A stretch of 64,000 nucleotides of DNA from Sulfurimonas paralvinellae (GTDB lineage: Bacteria; Campylobacterota; Campylobacteria; Campylobacterales; Sulfurimonadaceae). Under the pieces are notes generated by a model. The model was not told the origin of the DNA. It saw nothing but the letters and a program-made list of their open reading frames with translations, and searched no databases. The stretch lies in the NCBI RefSeq assembly GCF_014905135.1, contig NZ_CP041406.1, positions 744,001-808,000 of the forward strand, in the 5' to 3' direction. Shown here one piece after another: positions 9,094 through 16,720 of the stretch (its first letter is position 1; each line of letters opens with the position of its first letter). Position numbers and translations under genes: made by a program.

Positions 9094-10242
9094 GTGAAAA
9101 ATATCAACACAAATATCATAGCACTTGGATGGGTAAGCTTTTTTACCGATATGGCATCGTCCATGGTCACAACTCTGCTGCCTATCTTTGTTGTCTATGT
9201 TTTACATGAGGGTGTTGACAAACTGGGTGTCATTATCGCCATTGCAACTTTCGTATCTTACTCTCTGCGTATTGTCTTTGGTTATTTGAGTGACAAATAT
9301 CAAATCGTTAAGCCGTTTGTAGTCGGGGGATATCTCATTTCTGCCATAACGAAGCCGCTTTTGATGTTCACGCACTCTTACGCTTCTGTAGCACTTTTAC
9401 GTTCTGTTGAGAGGATGGGAAAGGCCGTGCGTTCGGCGTCCAAAGATTCGCTTATCAGCACATACAGCGAAAAATCAAAAGCCGGTAAGAGTTTCGGCTT
9501 TCATAAAATGATGGATGTCTCAGGTGAGATGAGCGGTGCATTGATTGTCGTGGCTGTTTTTTATTTCACTGCACGAAATGAGACTTTTATCCGTGATATC
9601 TTTGGCTGGACGCTGATTCCAGGGCTTATAGGTGTTTTGATTGCACTGTTCTTTGTACAAGACGCTCCTAAAGTAACAAAAAAAAGTGTCGTAGTGGCTC
9701 AAAAAGAAGATTATAAACTTTTGTGGATTTTAGGGAGTTATTTTCTCTTTGTATTTTTTTTGATGAGTGATCAGTATTTTATACTGCAGGCAAAAGAGAG
9801 TGGCATGACACTCTTTGAAATTCCGTTACTGGTTATTGTCTCAACGCTCACGCAGGCTCTTTTAAGCTATTACAGCGGTACACTGATAGATAGAATCGGC
9901 TCAAAAGTGATGCTTTTTATCGCCTATCTTTTTGGTATTGGATCCATTATATCACTGGGTTACGGTAATGTCTGGGCAGCTTTTGTTCTTCTGGGTGCAT
10001 TTACCGTCATTTCACTCAATGCTATGCGTGCCTATATTTCAAAGAATGCACTCTCACAAGGGTTTATCTATGGAATATTCTATGGAGGTGTTGCTATTTT
10101 CAGTGCCTTGGGAGCTTTGAGCATAGGGGAGATATGGCACCAGTTCAGTTTTCATAATGCAGTGCTCTTTAGCATAACAGGGTGCAGCTTTGTGGCTTTG
10201 GTGCTTTTTGTGAGTTTTTGGTTTAAATCTCCTACTGCTTAA
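9094..10242 (+). CDS. Major facilitator superfamily transporter
   Basis: The product has 382 residues and about eleven or twelve transmembrane helices. Start is GTG at 9094, with AAAGG at a spacing of about 7. The N-terminus, GWVSFFTDMASSMVTTLLPIF, and RVMERMGKAVRSASKDSLIS-like residues (here RSVERMGKAVRSASKDSL) match a subgroup of MFS efflux carriers in which a charged loop with RxxRxxxKDxL follows TM4. The substrate is unknown. It lies 10 bases after the ABC ATPase, so it probably belongs to the same export operon. Confidence 0.85.
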   Translation: MKNINTNIIALGWVSFFTDMASSMVTTLLPIFVVYVLHEGVDKLGVIIAIATFVSYSLRIVFGYLSDKYQIVKPFVVGGYLISAITKPLLMFTHSYASVALLRSVERMGKAVRSASKDSLISTYSEKSKAGKSFGFHKMMDVSGEMSGALIVVAVFYFTARNETFIRDIFGWTLIPGLIGVLIALFFVQDAPKVTKKSVVVAQKEDYKLLWILGSYFLFVFFLMSDQYFILQAKESGMTLFEIPLLVIVSTLTQALLSYYSGTLIDRIGSKVMLFIAYLFGIGSIISLGYGNVWAAFVLLGAFTVISLNAMRAYISKNALSQGFIYGIFYGGVAIFSALGALSIGEIWHQFSFHNAVLFSITGCSFVALVLFVSFWFKSPTA

Positions 10243-10251
10243 GTGATTATT

Positions 10252-10257
10252 TATAAT
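10252..10257 (+). promoter_or_regulatory. -10 box upstream of the three small genes
   Basis: A perfect TATAAT lies 45 bases upstream of the ATG at 10303. A second weaker box (TACAAT) lies at 10265-10270. The leader contains AAAGGAAA as ribosome site. Confidence 0.5.
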
Positions 10258-10302
10258 AAAAGAGTACAATTTAAATCTTTTAACAACTAAAGGAAATCAA
10301 CT

Positions 10303-10539
10303 ATGGGTATAGTACAAAAAATCACTGAATGGCTGCTTGAAAAAGAAGAAGAAGCGGCAAAATCCTGTGCTGTTCCTATGCAGGAGATTGAGTTTCAAAT
10401 AGCCAAAGCAGAAGCTGAAAAAGAAAAACTTCAAAAACGTTATGATGAAGCGATGAGTGAACTCAATCATGTATTGGAAAGATTGGAAAAAATCAAAAAT
10501 ATTGAAACACTTCGCTGTCAGAGTGAAGCAAAAAAATAA
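10303..10539 (+). CDS. Small coiled-coil protein of unknown function
   Basis: I do not recognise a family. The 78-residue protein is highly charged. After a short amphipathic start (MGIVQKITEWLLEKEEEAAKS) it has one continuous predicted coiled coil from about residue 25 (IEFQIAKAEAEKEKLQKRY) to 70. It has no signal peptide or membrane segment. It has a clear ribosome site (AAAGGAAATCAACT before ATG) and is the first of three consecutive genes for 70-78-residue acidic helical proteins, spaced 9 and 18 bases apart. Confidence 0.65.
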   Translation: MGIVQKITEWLLEKEEEAAKSCAVPMQEIEFQIAKAEAEKEKLQKRYDEAMSELNHVLERLEKIKNIETLRCQSEAKK

Positions 10540-10548
10540 GGAGAAACT

Positions 10549-10764
10549 ATGAGTAGCGATGCAGTTATTAAAGAATTGGCTGTCAGAAAAGCCGAAATAG
10601 AAAAAGAACTCGAACTGCTTTTTAAAGCAAATATGAAAATTACTGACTGGGATGTTCCAGAAGGTGATGACAGCGAAGCTGCAGATATTATTTTAAAGAT
10701 CATGGACAAAAAGATCCAGGAACTACGTGCCGATGTTAAAGCCGGTAAATACGAAAACTATTAA
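10549..10764 (+). CDS. Small acidic protein of unknown function
   Basis: This protein has 71 residues. A helical N-terminal half (VIKELAVRKAEIEKELELLFK) is followed by NMKITDWDVPEGDDSEAADII and a helical tail. The ribosome site AAGGAG is strong. It is the middle member of the three-gene cassette. No conserved domain is recognised, and the protein is probably cytoplasmic. Confidence 0.65.
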   Translation: MSSDAVIKELAVRKAEIEKELELLFKANMKITDWDVPEGDDSEAADIILKIMDKKIQELRADVKAGKYENY

Positions 10765-10782
10765 AACAAAGGAAAAGAAGCA

Positions 10783-10995
10783 ATGAGTGCACATAAACAT
10801 AAAGAACATTTACAAAAAATCAAAGATGCTGTTGTTAATTCAAAAGAGTTGGATGAGAGTCAAAAAAGTGACAGTGTGAAAAGAATTGAAGAGTGGGTTG
10901 CCGAAGATAAAGCTTTTGGTCTTTTAAAAGAAGAGTTGTTGGAAGTGAGTGAATATTTTGAAACTCTTTTTGCAGAGCTTGGATTAAGCAAATAA
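10783..10995 (+). CDS. Small helical protein of unknown function
   Basis: This protein has 70 residues, is rich in K and E, and is predicted to be all helical (HKEHLQKIKDAVVNSKELDE). The ribosome site is AAAGGAAAAG. It is the third gene of the cassette and lies 19 bases upstream of the GGDEF-EAL gene, so all four may share a transcript. No domain is recognised. Confidence 0.65.
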   Translation: MSAHKHKEHLQKIKDAVVNSKELDESQKSDSVKRIEEWVAEDKAFGLLKEELLEVSEYFETLFAELGLSK

Positions 10996-11014
10996 CTAAA
11001 AAGACAGGTTTGTA

Positions 11015-13333
11015 ATGGGTAGAGGTTTTAAGGTCTTTGTAACAGGCATCACTTTAATAGCTGTTATCGTTGGTTTTTCATATATCTATACGATGCAGCG
11101 TGTTGATAGTATGACGGTTAAAAAGTATCTTGATATATCGCAGGAAATGCGTAGTGAACTCGAGTTGCTCATACAGGAAAAATCAGAAGCGGTTTTACTT
11201 GTCGGACTGACGCTCTCCCATGACAAAACAGTTAATACTCTTTTAAGAAGTAAAAAATACAATAAGTTACAGCTAGATAATCTGTCACGTTTACTGCAAA
11301 AATATACATCATTGAAAAATGTCTGGTTTCAGATTATAGATAAACATGGAACAAGTGTCTATCGTAGTTGGACATCAAAACATGGTGATAATCTCACTGA
11401 TTTTCGACTTGATGTCGCAAAAATGATACGCCTGCCGAAAGTAATGTCAACGATCAGTGTCGGAAAATTTGATATGACCTTTAAGTCGATGGTTCCGGTA
11501 TATGACAAATATGATAGATTCATAGGTATCATAGAAACACTTGCAAAATTTGACTCACTTGTTTCAAAACTAAAAATTAAAGGTTATGAAACTTTAATCA
11601 TTGTAGATAAACACTACAGGGATCAATTAACAGAATCTATCAGTAATGTTTTTGTGGATGATTATTATATTGCCAATCCTCAAGACAATGATACTCTTGT
11701 AAAGGCATTTCAAAACCATTTGATTGATCTCAACAGTGATACTTATCAGATTGACAAACAAGACGGTTATCTCTACACAGTTTTAAAAATCGATGGAATC
11801 GACAATCGGCCAATGGCATATTTTGTTATTTCGAAACCGTTGAGTGAAATTGATATGAGTGCTATCTATGAAACAAGAGATAATATTATAAAGACGCTCG
11901 TGCTTATTTCTATTTTTCTTCTTGTTTTGATATACATTATTTACAGCGTCAATTATAAAAAGTTTATTCAGCAGCAAAATGAGCTTTTAGAAGAAACGGT
12001 TGAAGAAAAAACCGAAGAGCTGCAAAAACAGAGTAAAAAGATGCAGTATCTTGCACACCACGATTCACTAACAGCCCTGCCAAATAAAAATCTTTTTTTA
12101 GACAGGCTCAAGCAGGCTATCAAACATGCAAAAAGACAGCACAACTCTTTGGGTGTGCTCTTTTTGGATCTTGATAGATTTAAAGAGATAAATGATACCT
12201 ATGGTCATGATGTCGGTGATGAACTGTTGCGACGCATCAGCCAAAGACTGCAGGAGATTGTCCGAGATGATGATACGGTTGCAAGAATCGGTGGTGATGA
12301 ATTTACCGTTATACTTCCAAATACGGACCAGGTCAATGTTGTTAAAGTTGTCGAGAAAATCTTTGAAGATATGAAAAGACCTTTTATCCTTTCTGGTGTT
12401 GATATTCATGCAACGTTCAGTGTCGGGATCAGTATCTATAAACAAGATGGGGAAACTCCGGATATCTTACTGAGAAATGCCGATACTGCAATGTATAAAG
12501 CAAAAGATAGCGGTAAAAATACGTACCAATTCTATAATCAACAGATGACAGAACTTGTGCGTAAACGTCTGCAGCTTGACACTGACATAAGAAACGGACT
12601 TAAGAATGGTGAATTTGAAGCATACTATCAACCGAAAATAGATGCGACAACTTTGAGAGTTGCAGGGCTTGAAGCCTTGATTCGATGGAATCATCCGACA
12701 AAAGGACTTTTGTACCCTGTTGAATTTATTCCGTTTGCAGAGGAGATAGGCCTTATCACGGAGATAGATCAATATATGCTCACGCATTGTGTGAATCAGC
12801 TTGTTGAATGGGAAGCAGCAGGGTATCACACCGGTAAGTTATCTATTAATGTTTCTACGAAAAAACTTGAAAGTGACAATTTTAGAAGTGAGTTGTACCG
12901 TCTTATCGAAAAAAGCAGAGTGAACACCGATCTGCTTGAGTTAGAGATACTTGAGAGCCAGATCATGCGAGATCCTGAGCACTCTATCGATATTTTACGT
13001 TCGGTAAGAAGTTTAGGCATATCGATTTCTATTGATGATTTTGGAACGGGTTACTCGTCACTCTCATACCTCAAAAAACTGCCGGTTTCAAAATTGAAAA
13101 TTGATCGCAGTTTCATCATTGATGTGCCTGAAGATGAAGATGATGTCGCCATTGTAAGAACGATTATATCACTGGCAAAAAATCTCAAACTGGAGATCAT
13201 TGCAGAAGGTGTTGAGACTGAAGGACAGGTGGAATTTTTAGTTCAAGAAGGCTGTCGCAATATTCAAGGTTACTACTACTCAAAAGCGCTTACAAAAACC
13301 GAGTGTGAAGCGTTTATGAAGAAACACGGATAA
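11015..13333 (+). CDS. Cache-GGDEF-EAL cyclic-di-GMP enzyme
   Basis: The protein has 772 residues. TM1 lies at about 8-26, a periplasmic double-Cache-like sensor at about 30-290, TM2 at about 292-312, a short coiled coil, a GGDEF domain at about 345-510, and an EAL domain at about 525-770. The diguanylate cyclase site is intact (GGDEF at residues 426-430) with an RxxD inhibitory site (RDDD) just before it. The phosphodiesterase site also looks intact (EAL at 553-555, NVS, DDFGTGYSS, KIDRSF, AEGVET). Both activities are therefore possible. The periplasmic part resembles the stand-alone sensor at 29963-31057 (for example VPVY followed by FIG, then YYIANPQ against YILANRN). Confidence 0.88.
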   Translation: MGRGFKVFVTGITLIAVIVGFSYIYTMQRVDSMTVKKYLDISQEMRSELELLIQEKSEAVLLVGLTLSHDKTVNTLLRSKKYNKLQLDNLSRLLQKYTSLKNVWFQIIDKHGTSVYRSWTSKHGDNLTDFRLDVAKMIRLPKVMSTISVGKFDMTFKSMVPVYDKYDRFIGIIETLAKFDSLVSKLKIKGYETLIIVDKHYRDQLTESISNVFVDDYYIANPQDNDTLVKAFQNHLIDLNSDTYQIDKQDGYLYTVLKIDGIDNRPMAYFVISKPLSEIDMSAIYETRDNIIKTLVLISIFLLVLIYIIYSVNYKKFIQQQNELLEETVEEKTEELQKQSKKMQYLAHHDSLTALPNKNLFLDRLKQAIKHAKRQHNSLGVLFLDLDRFKEINDTYGHDVGDELLRRISQRLQEIVRDDDTVARIGGDEFTVILPNTDQVNVVKVVEKIFEDMKRPFILSGVDIHATFSVGISIYKQDGETPDILLRNADTAMYKAKDSGKNTYQFYNQQMTELVRKRLQLDTDIRNGLKNGEFEAYYQPKIDATTLRVAGLEALIRWNHPTKGLLYPVEFIPFAEEIGLITEIDQYMLTHCVNQLVEWEAAGYHTGKLSINVSTKKLESDNFRSELYRLIEKSRVNTDLLELEILESQIMRDPEHSIDILRSVRSLGISISIDDFGTGYSSLSYLKKLPVSKLKIDRSFIIDVPEDEDDVAIVRTIISLAKNLKLEIIAEGVETEGQVEFLVQEGCRNIQGYYYSKALTKTECEAFMKKHG

Positions 13334-13349
13334 AGGATCTTTAATAGAT

Positions 13350-13670
13350 ATGCAAATGGTTGTTGATTCCCTGCGACAAAAGGGAAAAATATTCAAGAAA
13401 ATGCAGGAGATTCCTCCCAAGGATCTTGGTATTAGAAACAAGATAAAAATATACAAAGCGACAGATATGAATGGCTATTTTTGGGCTATCTTCGCTGTAA
13501 GTCAAAAAAGCAGAATTCTTATGAAAGATGTTCATAAATTTGAAGAGATATATGCAAAACTCACTCTCTTTTGCGAGCATAATTTCAAGTATAAAATCCT
13601 TTTTATAGACGCGCCGCTCTGCTCGAAAGCGGCCAAAGCCTTTAAAGAAGCAGGCTGGAAAATCCAGTAA
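13350..13670 (+). CDS. Conserved hypothetical protein upstream of coaX
   Basis: The protein has 106 basic residues with no signal peptide or membrane helix and no domain that I recognise. It has an alpha/beta look: a strand-rich centre (IKIYKATDMNGYFWAIFAVSQ) and a C-terminal helix ending KAFKEAGWKIQ. Its TAA overlaps the ATG of coaX (TAATG), so the two are translationally coupled. It begins 16 bases after the GGDEF-EAL gene. Confidence 0.6.
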   Translation: MQMVVDSLRQKGKIFKKMQEIPPKDLGIRNKIKIYKATDMNGYFWAIFAVSQKSRILMKDVHKFEEIYAKLTLFCEHNFKYKILFIDAPLCSKAAKAFKEAGWKIQ

Positions 13671-14287
13671 TGCTGCTTTGTGACATCGGCAACACTTCTT
13701 ACCACTTTTTAGATGATGAAAGAAGTTTTAAAGAGAGTGTTGGAACTTTCAACCCCCAAAATATTCAAGAAAAAGTTTATTATATCTCTGTCAATCATGC
13801 TGTTAATGCAGAGATTGCAAACCTGGTAAATTGGATAGACATATCTTCTTTAATCAATCGTGAAAGATATTATGAGACAATGGGAATAGACAGGATAGCA
13901 GCCGTGGAAGCTGTAGAGAATGCCATAGTTGTTGATGCGGGAAGTGCAGTGACAGTAGATGCCGTTAAAGAGGGTGTTTATATGGGCGGATTTATCTACC
14001 CTGGTATGAAAGCTATGCAAAAAAGTTATAAAGATATATCTCCGGCACTCGATTACTCATTTAACTTTGAGCTAAATTTAGATAAAATGCCAAAAAATTC
14101 CCAAGATGCCATTTCATATGGCTATCTTAAAACACTCTACACGGAAGTGATGTTGCATAACCTGCCTGTAATTCTTACAGGCGGCGATGCTAAAGTGTTC
14201 GCAAAGATATTTAAAGAAGCCGATGTCGATGAAAGGCTGGTTTTTAAGGGAATGAAAAAGATTTTACAAAAGGCAGACAGATGCTAA
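13670..14287 (+). CDS. coaX: Type III pantothenate kinase
   Basis: This kinase phosphorylates pantothenate in the first step of coenzyme A synthesis. The product has 205 residues, a little short for the family. The ASKHA-fold motifs are visible: DIGNTSYHF at the N-terminus (phosphate 1), VVDAGSAVTVDAV (phosphate 2), the GGFIYPGMKAM loop, and GGDAKVFAK near the end (adenosine). Campylobacterota generally use this CoaX form rather than CoaA. The start overlaps the upstream gene by one base and the end overlaps hisG by 7 bases. Confidence 0.9.
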   Translation: MLLCDIGNTSYHFLDDERSFKESVGTFNPQNIQEKVYYISVNHAVNAEIANLVNWIDISSLINRERYYETMGIDRIAAVEAVENAIVVDAGSAVTVDAVKEGVYMGGFIYPGMKAMQKSYKDISPALDYSFNFELNLDKMPKNSQDAISYGYLKTLYTEVMLHNLPVILTGGDAKVFAKIFKEADVDERLVFKGMKKILQKADRC

Positions 14288-14904
14288 CAGTAGCACTTCC
14301 AAAAGGTCGTATAGCAAAAGAGACATTGGAAATTTTTGAAACCATCTTTGGTGAAGATTTTAAATTTGATGACAGAAAACTGATATTGGAGACACCGCAA
14401 TTTCGTTTTTTATTGGTAAGAAATCAGGATGTCGCGACATATGTCTACCATCAGGCAGCAGATATTGGTGTAGTGGGACTTGATACTTTAGAAGAGCAGG
14501 GCCTTGATGTTGTCCGTCTTTTAGACCTTCGCCGTGGTGTTTGTAAAGTGGCTATCGGTATGAGAAAAGGCGAAAAGCTCGATCTTACAAAACCGGAGCT
14601 CAAAGTTGCTTCAAAAATGGTCAATATTACAAAGCGTTACTTTGAAGAGAGAGCTGTGAGTGTTGAGATAATCAAACTCTATGGTTCGATTGAACTTGCA
14701 CCGCTCATTGGTTTGGCCGATATGATCGTTGATATTGTAGAGACCGGTACGACGATGAAACAAAACGGACTTGAAGTTGTTGAAGATATTATGACAAGTT
14801 CTACTTATCTTATCGCAAACAAAAACTCTTATATAGCCAAAAAAGATGAAGTTCTGGACATTTACGAAAAGATCCGTGATGTTATCAAAGCGGAGAATGC
14901 ATAA
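14281..14904 (+). CDS. hisG: ATP phosphoribosyltransferase, short form
   Basis: HisG catalyses the first step of histidine synthesis, joining ATP and PRPP. The 207-residue product starts LTVALPKGRIAKETLE and contains the PRPP-binding loop DIVETGTTMKQNGLEVVED near residue 155. At this length it lacks the C-terminal ACT-like regulatory domain, so it is the HisGs form that needs HisZ as a regulatory partner. No hisZ is in this window. It overlaps coaX by 7 bases and is followed after 3 bases by a methyltransferase gene. Confidence 0.93.
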   Translation: MLTVALPKGRIAKETLEIFETIFGEDFKFDDRKLILETPQFRFLLVRNQDVATYVYHQAADIGVVGLDTLEEQGLDVVRLLDLRRGVCKVAIGMRKGEKLDLTKPELKVASKMVNITKRYFEERAVSVEIIKLYGSIELAPLIGLADMIVDIVETGTTMKQNGLEVVEDIMTSSTYLIANKNSYIAKKDEVLDIYEKIRDVIKAENA

Positions 14905-14907
14905 AAT

Positions 14908-15591
14908 ATGACAAATCTTGATCTCTATGCAAAGGCAGAGCATCTTTTAGGCATAGAAGAGGCAACAGAAGCTCTCTATGACCTTTATCGCTCTGAACTG
15001 GATGATTATGATGTCAAGACACTGCTTGATGTAGGCTGCGGCCGTGGCGGATTTATGCAGCGTATGATCAGTGACGGTGTCAAATGTAAAGGTGTAGACC
15101 TGAGTGCATTGATGGTTCAAGAGTGCCAGAGTCAAGGTCTTGATGCTGAGTGTATCGATGCAAAAGATGTGACAGGGAAATATGATGCGATTGTCAGTAT
15201 TTTCGATGTGCTTAATTTTATGAACAAAGAAGAACTTGTTGATTTTCTTGAATCTATGGCAGAAAAACTGAATGACGATGGTCTCTTTATCGCCGATATC
15301 AATACCTTGTATGGCTTTAAAGATGTTGCAGAAGGTACAATGAGCAATGATAGTGAAGAGGAGTTCTTAAATGTTGATGCAGTGTTTGAAAACAATGAAC
15401 TCCATACAAAATTCACACTCTTTGAAAAGAATGAAGCGGGTACGTTCACAAAGTATCAAGATACGATTGTTCAGTATTTTCACAAGATAAATATTTTTCA
15501 AAAATTAGAAGGTCTGAAACTTGTAGAAAAACAGACTTTTTCGCTTTATGACACGGAAGATAAGACACTTTTAATCTTTAAAAAGCGATAA
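14908..15591 (+). CDS. Class I SAM-dependent methyltransferase
   Basis: The product has 227 residues. The SAM-binding motif I is LLDVGCGRGGFMQRM near residue 40, followed by the acidic end of beta-2 (GVDLS) and the motif IV-like IVSIFDVLNFM. DGLFIADINTLYG corresponds to motif VI. The substrate is unknown; small-molecule methylation is as likely as any other. It starts 3 bases after hisG and is the last gene before the MITE-like element. Confidence 0.8.
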   Translation: MTNLDLYAKAEHLLGIEEATEALYDLYRSELDDYDVKTLLDVGCGRGGFMQRMISDGVKCKGVDLSALMVQECQSQGLDAECIDAKDVTGKYDAIVSIFDVLNFMNKEELVDFLESMAEKLNDDGLFIADINTLYGFKDVAEGTMSNDSEEEFLNVDAVFENNELHTKFTLFEKNEAGTFTKYQDTIVQYFHKINIFQKLEGLKLVEKQTFSLYDTEDKTLLIFKKR

Positions 15592-15598
15592 TAAACAA

Positions 15599-15865
15599 GG
15601 GCATCTCTAAAACCCCTAAACAGCCTCAGAGGGAAGAAAAAAAGATGAAATTGTAAAAAATCTTTTTTGAAGCGTAGCCGTAGCTACGGTGATAAAAAGT
15701 TTTTTGCAAGATCGCTTTTTTTATCCCTCCCGTAGGGCTTTACATAGAGAGCTGTACTCTGCGTTAGATAACCCTCACCGTAGCTGCAGCTACGCTGAAG
15801 AACATCTGCCTTGATTACAATTCTCTATGCAAAGCTGAGACTATTTAGGGGTTTTAGAGGTGCCC
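15599..15865. mobile_element. MITE-like non-autonomous element with terminal inverted repeats
   Basis: The 267-base stretch between the methyltransferase stop and the HicA-like gene begins GGGCATCTCTAAAACCCC and ends with the near-exact reverse complement (GGGGTTTTAGAGGTGCCC). The terminal inverted repeats match at 28 of 31 positions. A second, subterminal inverted pair (15671-15692 and 15775-15796) matches at 20 of 22. Each arm contains its own perfect palindrome: CCGTAGCTACGG, and GTAGCTGCAGCTAC. There is no open reading frame of note inside. I see no clear target duplication at the edges. The likely parent is an insertion sequence with the same ends elsewhere in the genome. The structure would fold into a long hairpin if transcribed. 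Confidence 0.75.
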
Positions 15866-15888
15866 ATCACAAATAAGGAGTTATACAA

Positions 15889-16149
15889 ATGAGTAAACAC
15901 AAAGAGAAAATCAAAAAAATATTTGAACATCCAATGTCTGGAAATATTGATTCAAAAAAACTACTGACTGCATTGGAACATTTTGGTGCAGAGGTTGATT
16001 TAACTAAAGAACATCATGCAAAGATTCACTTAAACGGCAAAATGTTCTCTATGCCTTTACCACATAAAGATAATACTCTGTCCAAAGATACTATTGTCGA
16101 TCTTCGTCACTTTTTAGAAGAAGCAGGACTTACTCCAGATTCTTTATAA
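15889..16149 (+). CDS. HicA-like mRNA interferase fold, solo
   Basis: The protein has 86 residues. The pattern KIKKIFEHPMSGNIDSKKLL, then HFGAEVDLTKEHHAKIHLNG, then LPHKDNTLSKDTIVDLRHFL and EEAGLTP matches the YcfA/HicA family (dsRBD-like fold), including a conserved His in the second strand and the P-H-K motif. No HicB antitoxin gene is adjacent, so this looks like the solo chromosomal HicA-like group rather than a standard toxin-antitoxin pair. The ribosome site AAGGAG is strong. The MITE-like element ends only 23 bases before the ATG, so the promoter must lie in the element or upstream. A terminator follows directly. Confidence 0.65.
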   Translation: MSKHKEKIKKIFEHPMSGNIDSKKLLTALEHFGAEVDLTKEHHAKIHLNGKMFSMPLPHKDNTLSKDTIVDLRHFLEEAGLTPDSL

Positions 16150-16151
16150 TA

Positions 16152-16192
16152 AACAGGGCATTTTTGCTCTGTTCCTCTGTTCCTCTTTTTTT
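16152..16192 (+). terminator. Rho-independent terminator after the HicA-like gene
   Basis: A stem AACAGGGCA / TGCTCTGTT (one G-T wobble, 4-base T loop) starts 3 bases after the stop codon. It is followed by a pyrimidine-rich tract ending in CTTTTTTTTA. Confidence 0.65.
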
Positions 16193-16252
16193 ATTTTATC
16201 CACATTTTACACTTTTTTGATATTGTTAGTGGAATATTAAAAAGGAATATCC

Positions 16253-16720
16253 ATGAAAAAGATTTTAATAATGCTTGTTGTACTGTTTGGGCTTGCTCAC
16301 GCAGATGAAGAGAGTGCAAAAGTTGTCTTTGATCTGACGACAAAGAATTTGGTAAAATTTGAAAAAAACATTATAAAAGGTGTGGTAATAAATAAGTCTC
16401 ATTACGAAAGTTCACTCAAGGAACTCGATGTGACCGTTGTCATTCATGGAGGTGCGTATAGATTTTTCGTTAAAGATATAGATGAAACCATCTTTAAAAA
16501 TGACAAGAAACTTGTAAAAGTGTATGCAGAGTTGAAAAAGCGTATTGCATCGATGGCAGAAACATATGATGTAGAGTTTTTGATGTGCGGTGCCGCCATG
16601 AAGCGTAACAAATTAGAAGCTAAAGATATTGTAGAGTTTGTAAAAATCATTCCAAACTCCACAATAGGCTTAATAGATAAACAAAATGAAGGCTATGCTT
16701 ACCTGCCTGTCAGAGATTAA
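16253..16720 (+). CDS. Periplasmic DsrE-family protein
   Basis: The product has 155 residues with a signal peptide (MKKILIMLVVLFGLAHA). The mature part has the DsrE/F fold pattern: KVVFDLTTK, a beta strand LDVTVVIHGGAYRFF, and the conserved-cysteine segment VEFLMCGAAMKRN followed by a helix and VKIIPNSTIGL. In cytoplasmic DsrE/TusD proteins the corresponding cysteine carries persulfide sulfur. A related secreted protein lies in the sox region at 39572. The signal peptide codons contain one copy of the CTCACGCA octamer. The stop codon overlaps the end of the convergent Memo-AMMECR1 gene by 4 bases. A sulfur-handling role is inferred. Confidence 0.75.
   Translation: MKKILIMLVVLFGLAHADEESAKVVFDLTTKNLVKFEKNIIKGVVINKSHYESSLKELDVTVVIHGGAYRFFVKDIDETIFKNDKKLVKVYAELKKRIASMAETYDVEFLMCGAAMKRNKLEAKDIVEFVKIIPNSTIGLIDKQNEGYAYLPVRD

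Noticed and set aside
15590-15875. A target-site duplication flanking the MITE-like element
   Set aside because: Left flank (ATAAACAA) and right flank (ATCACAAA) do not match next to the repeat ends, so none is claimed.
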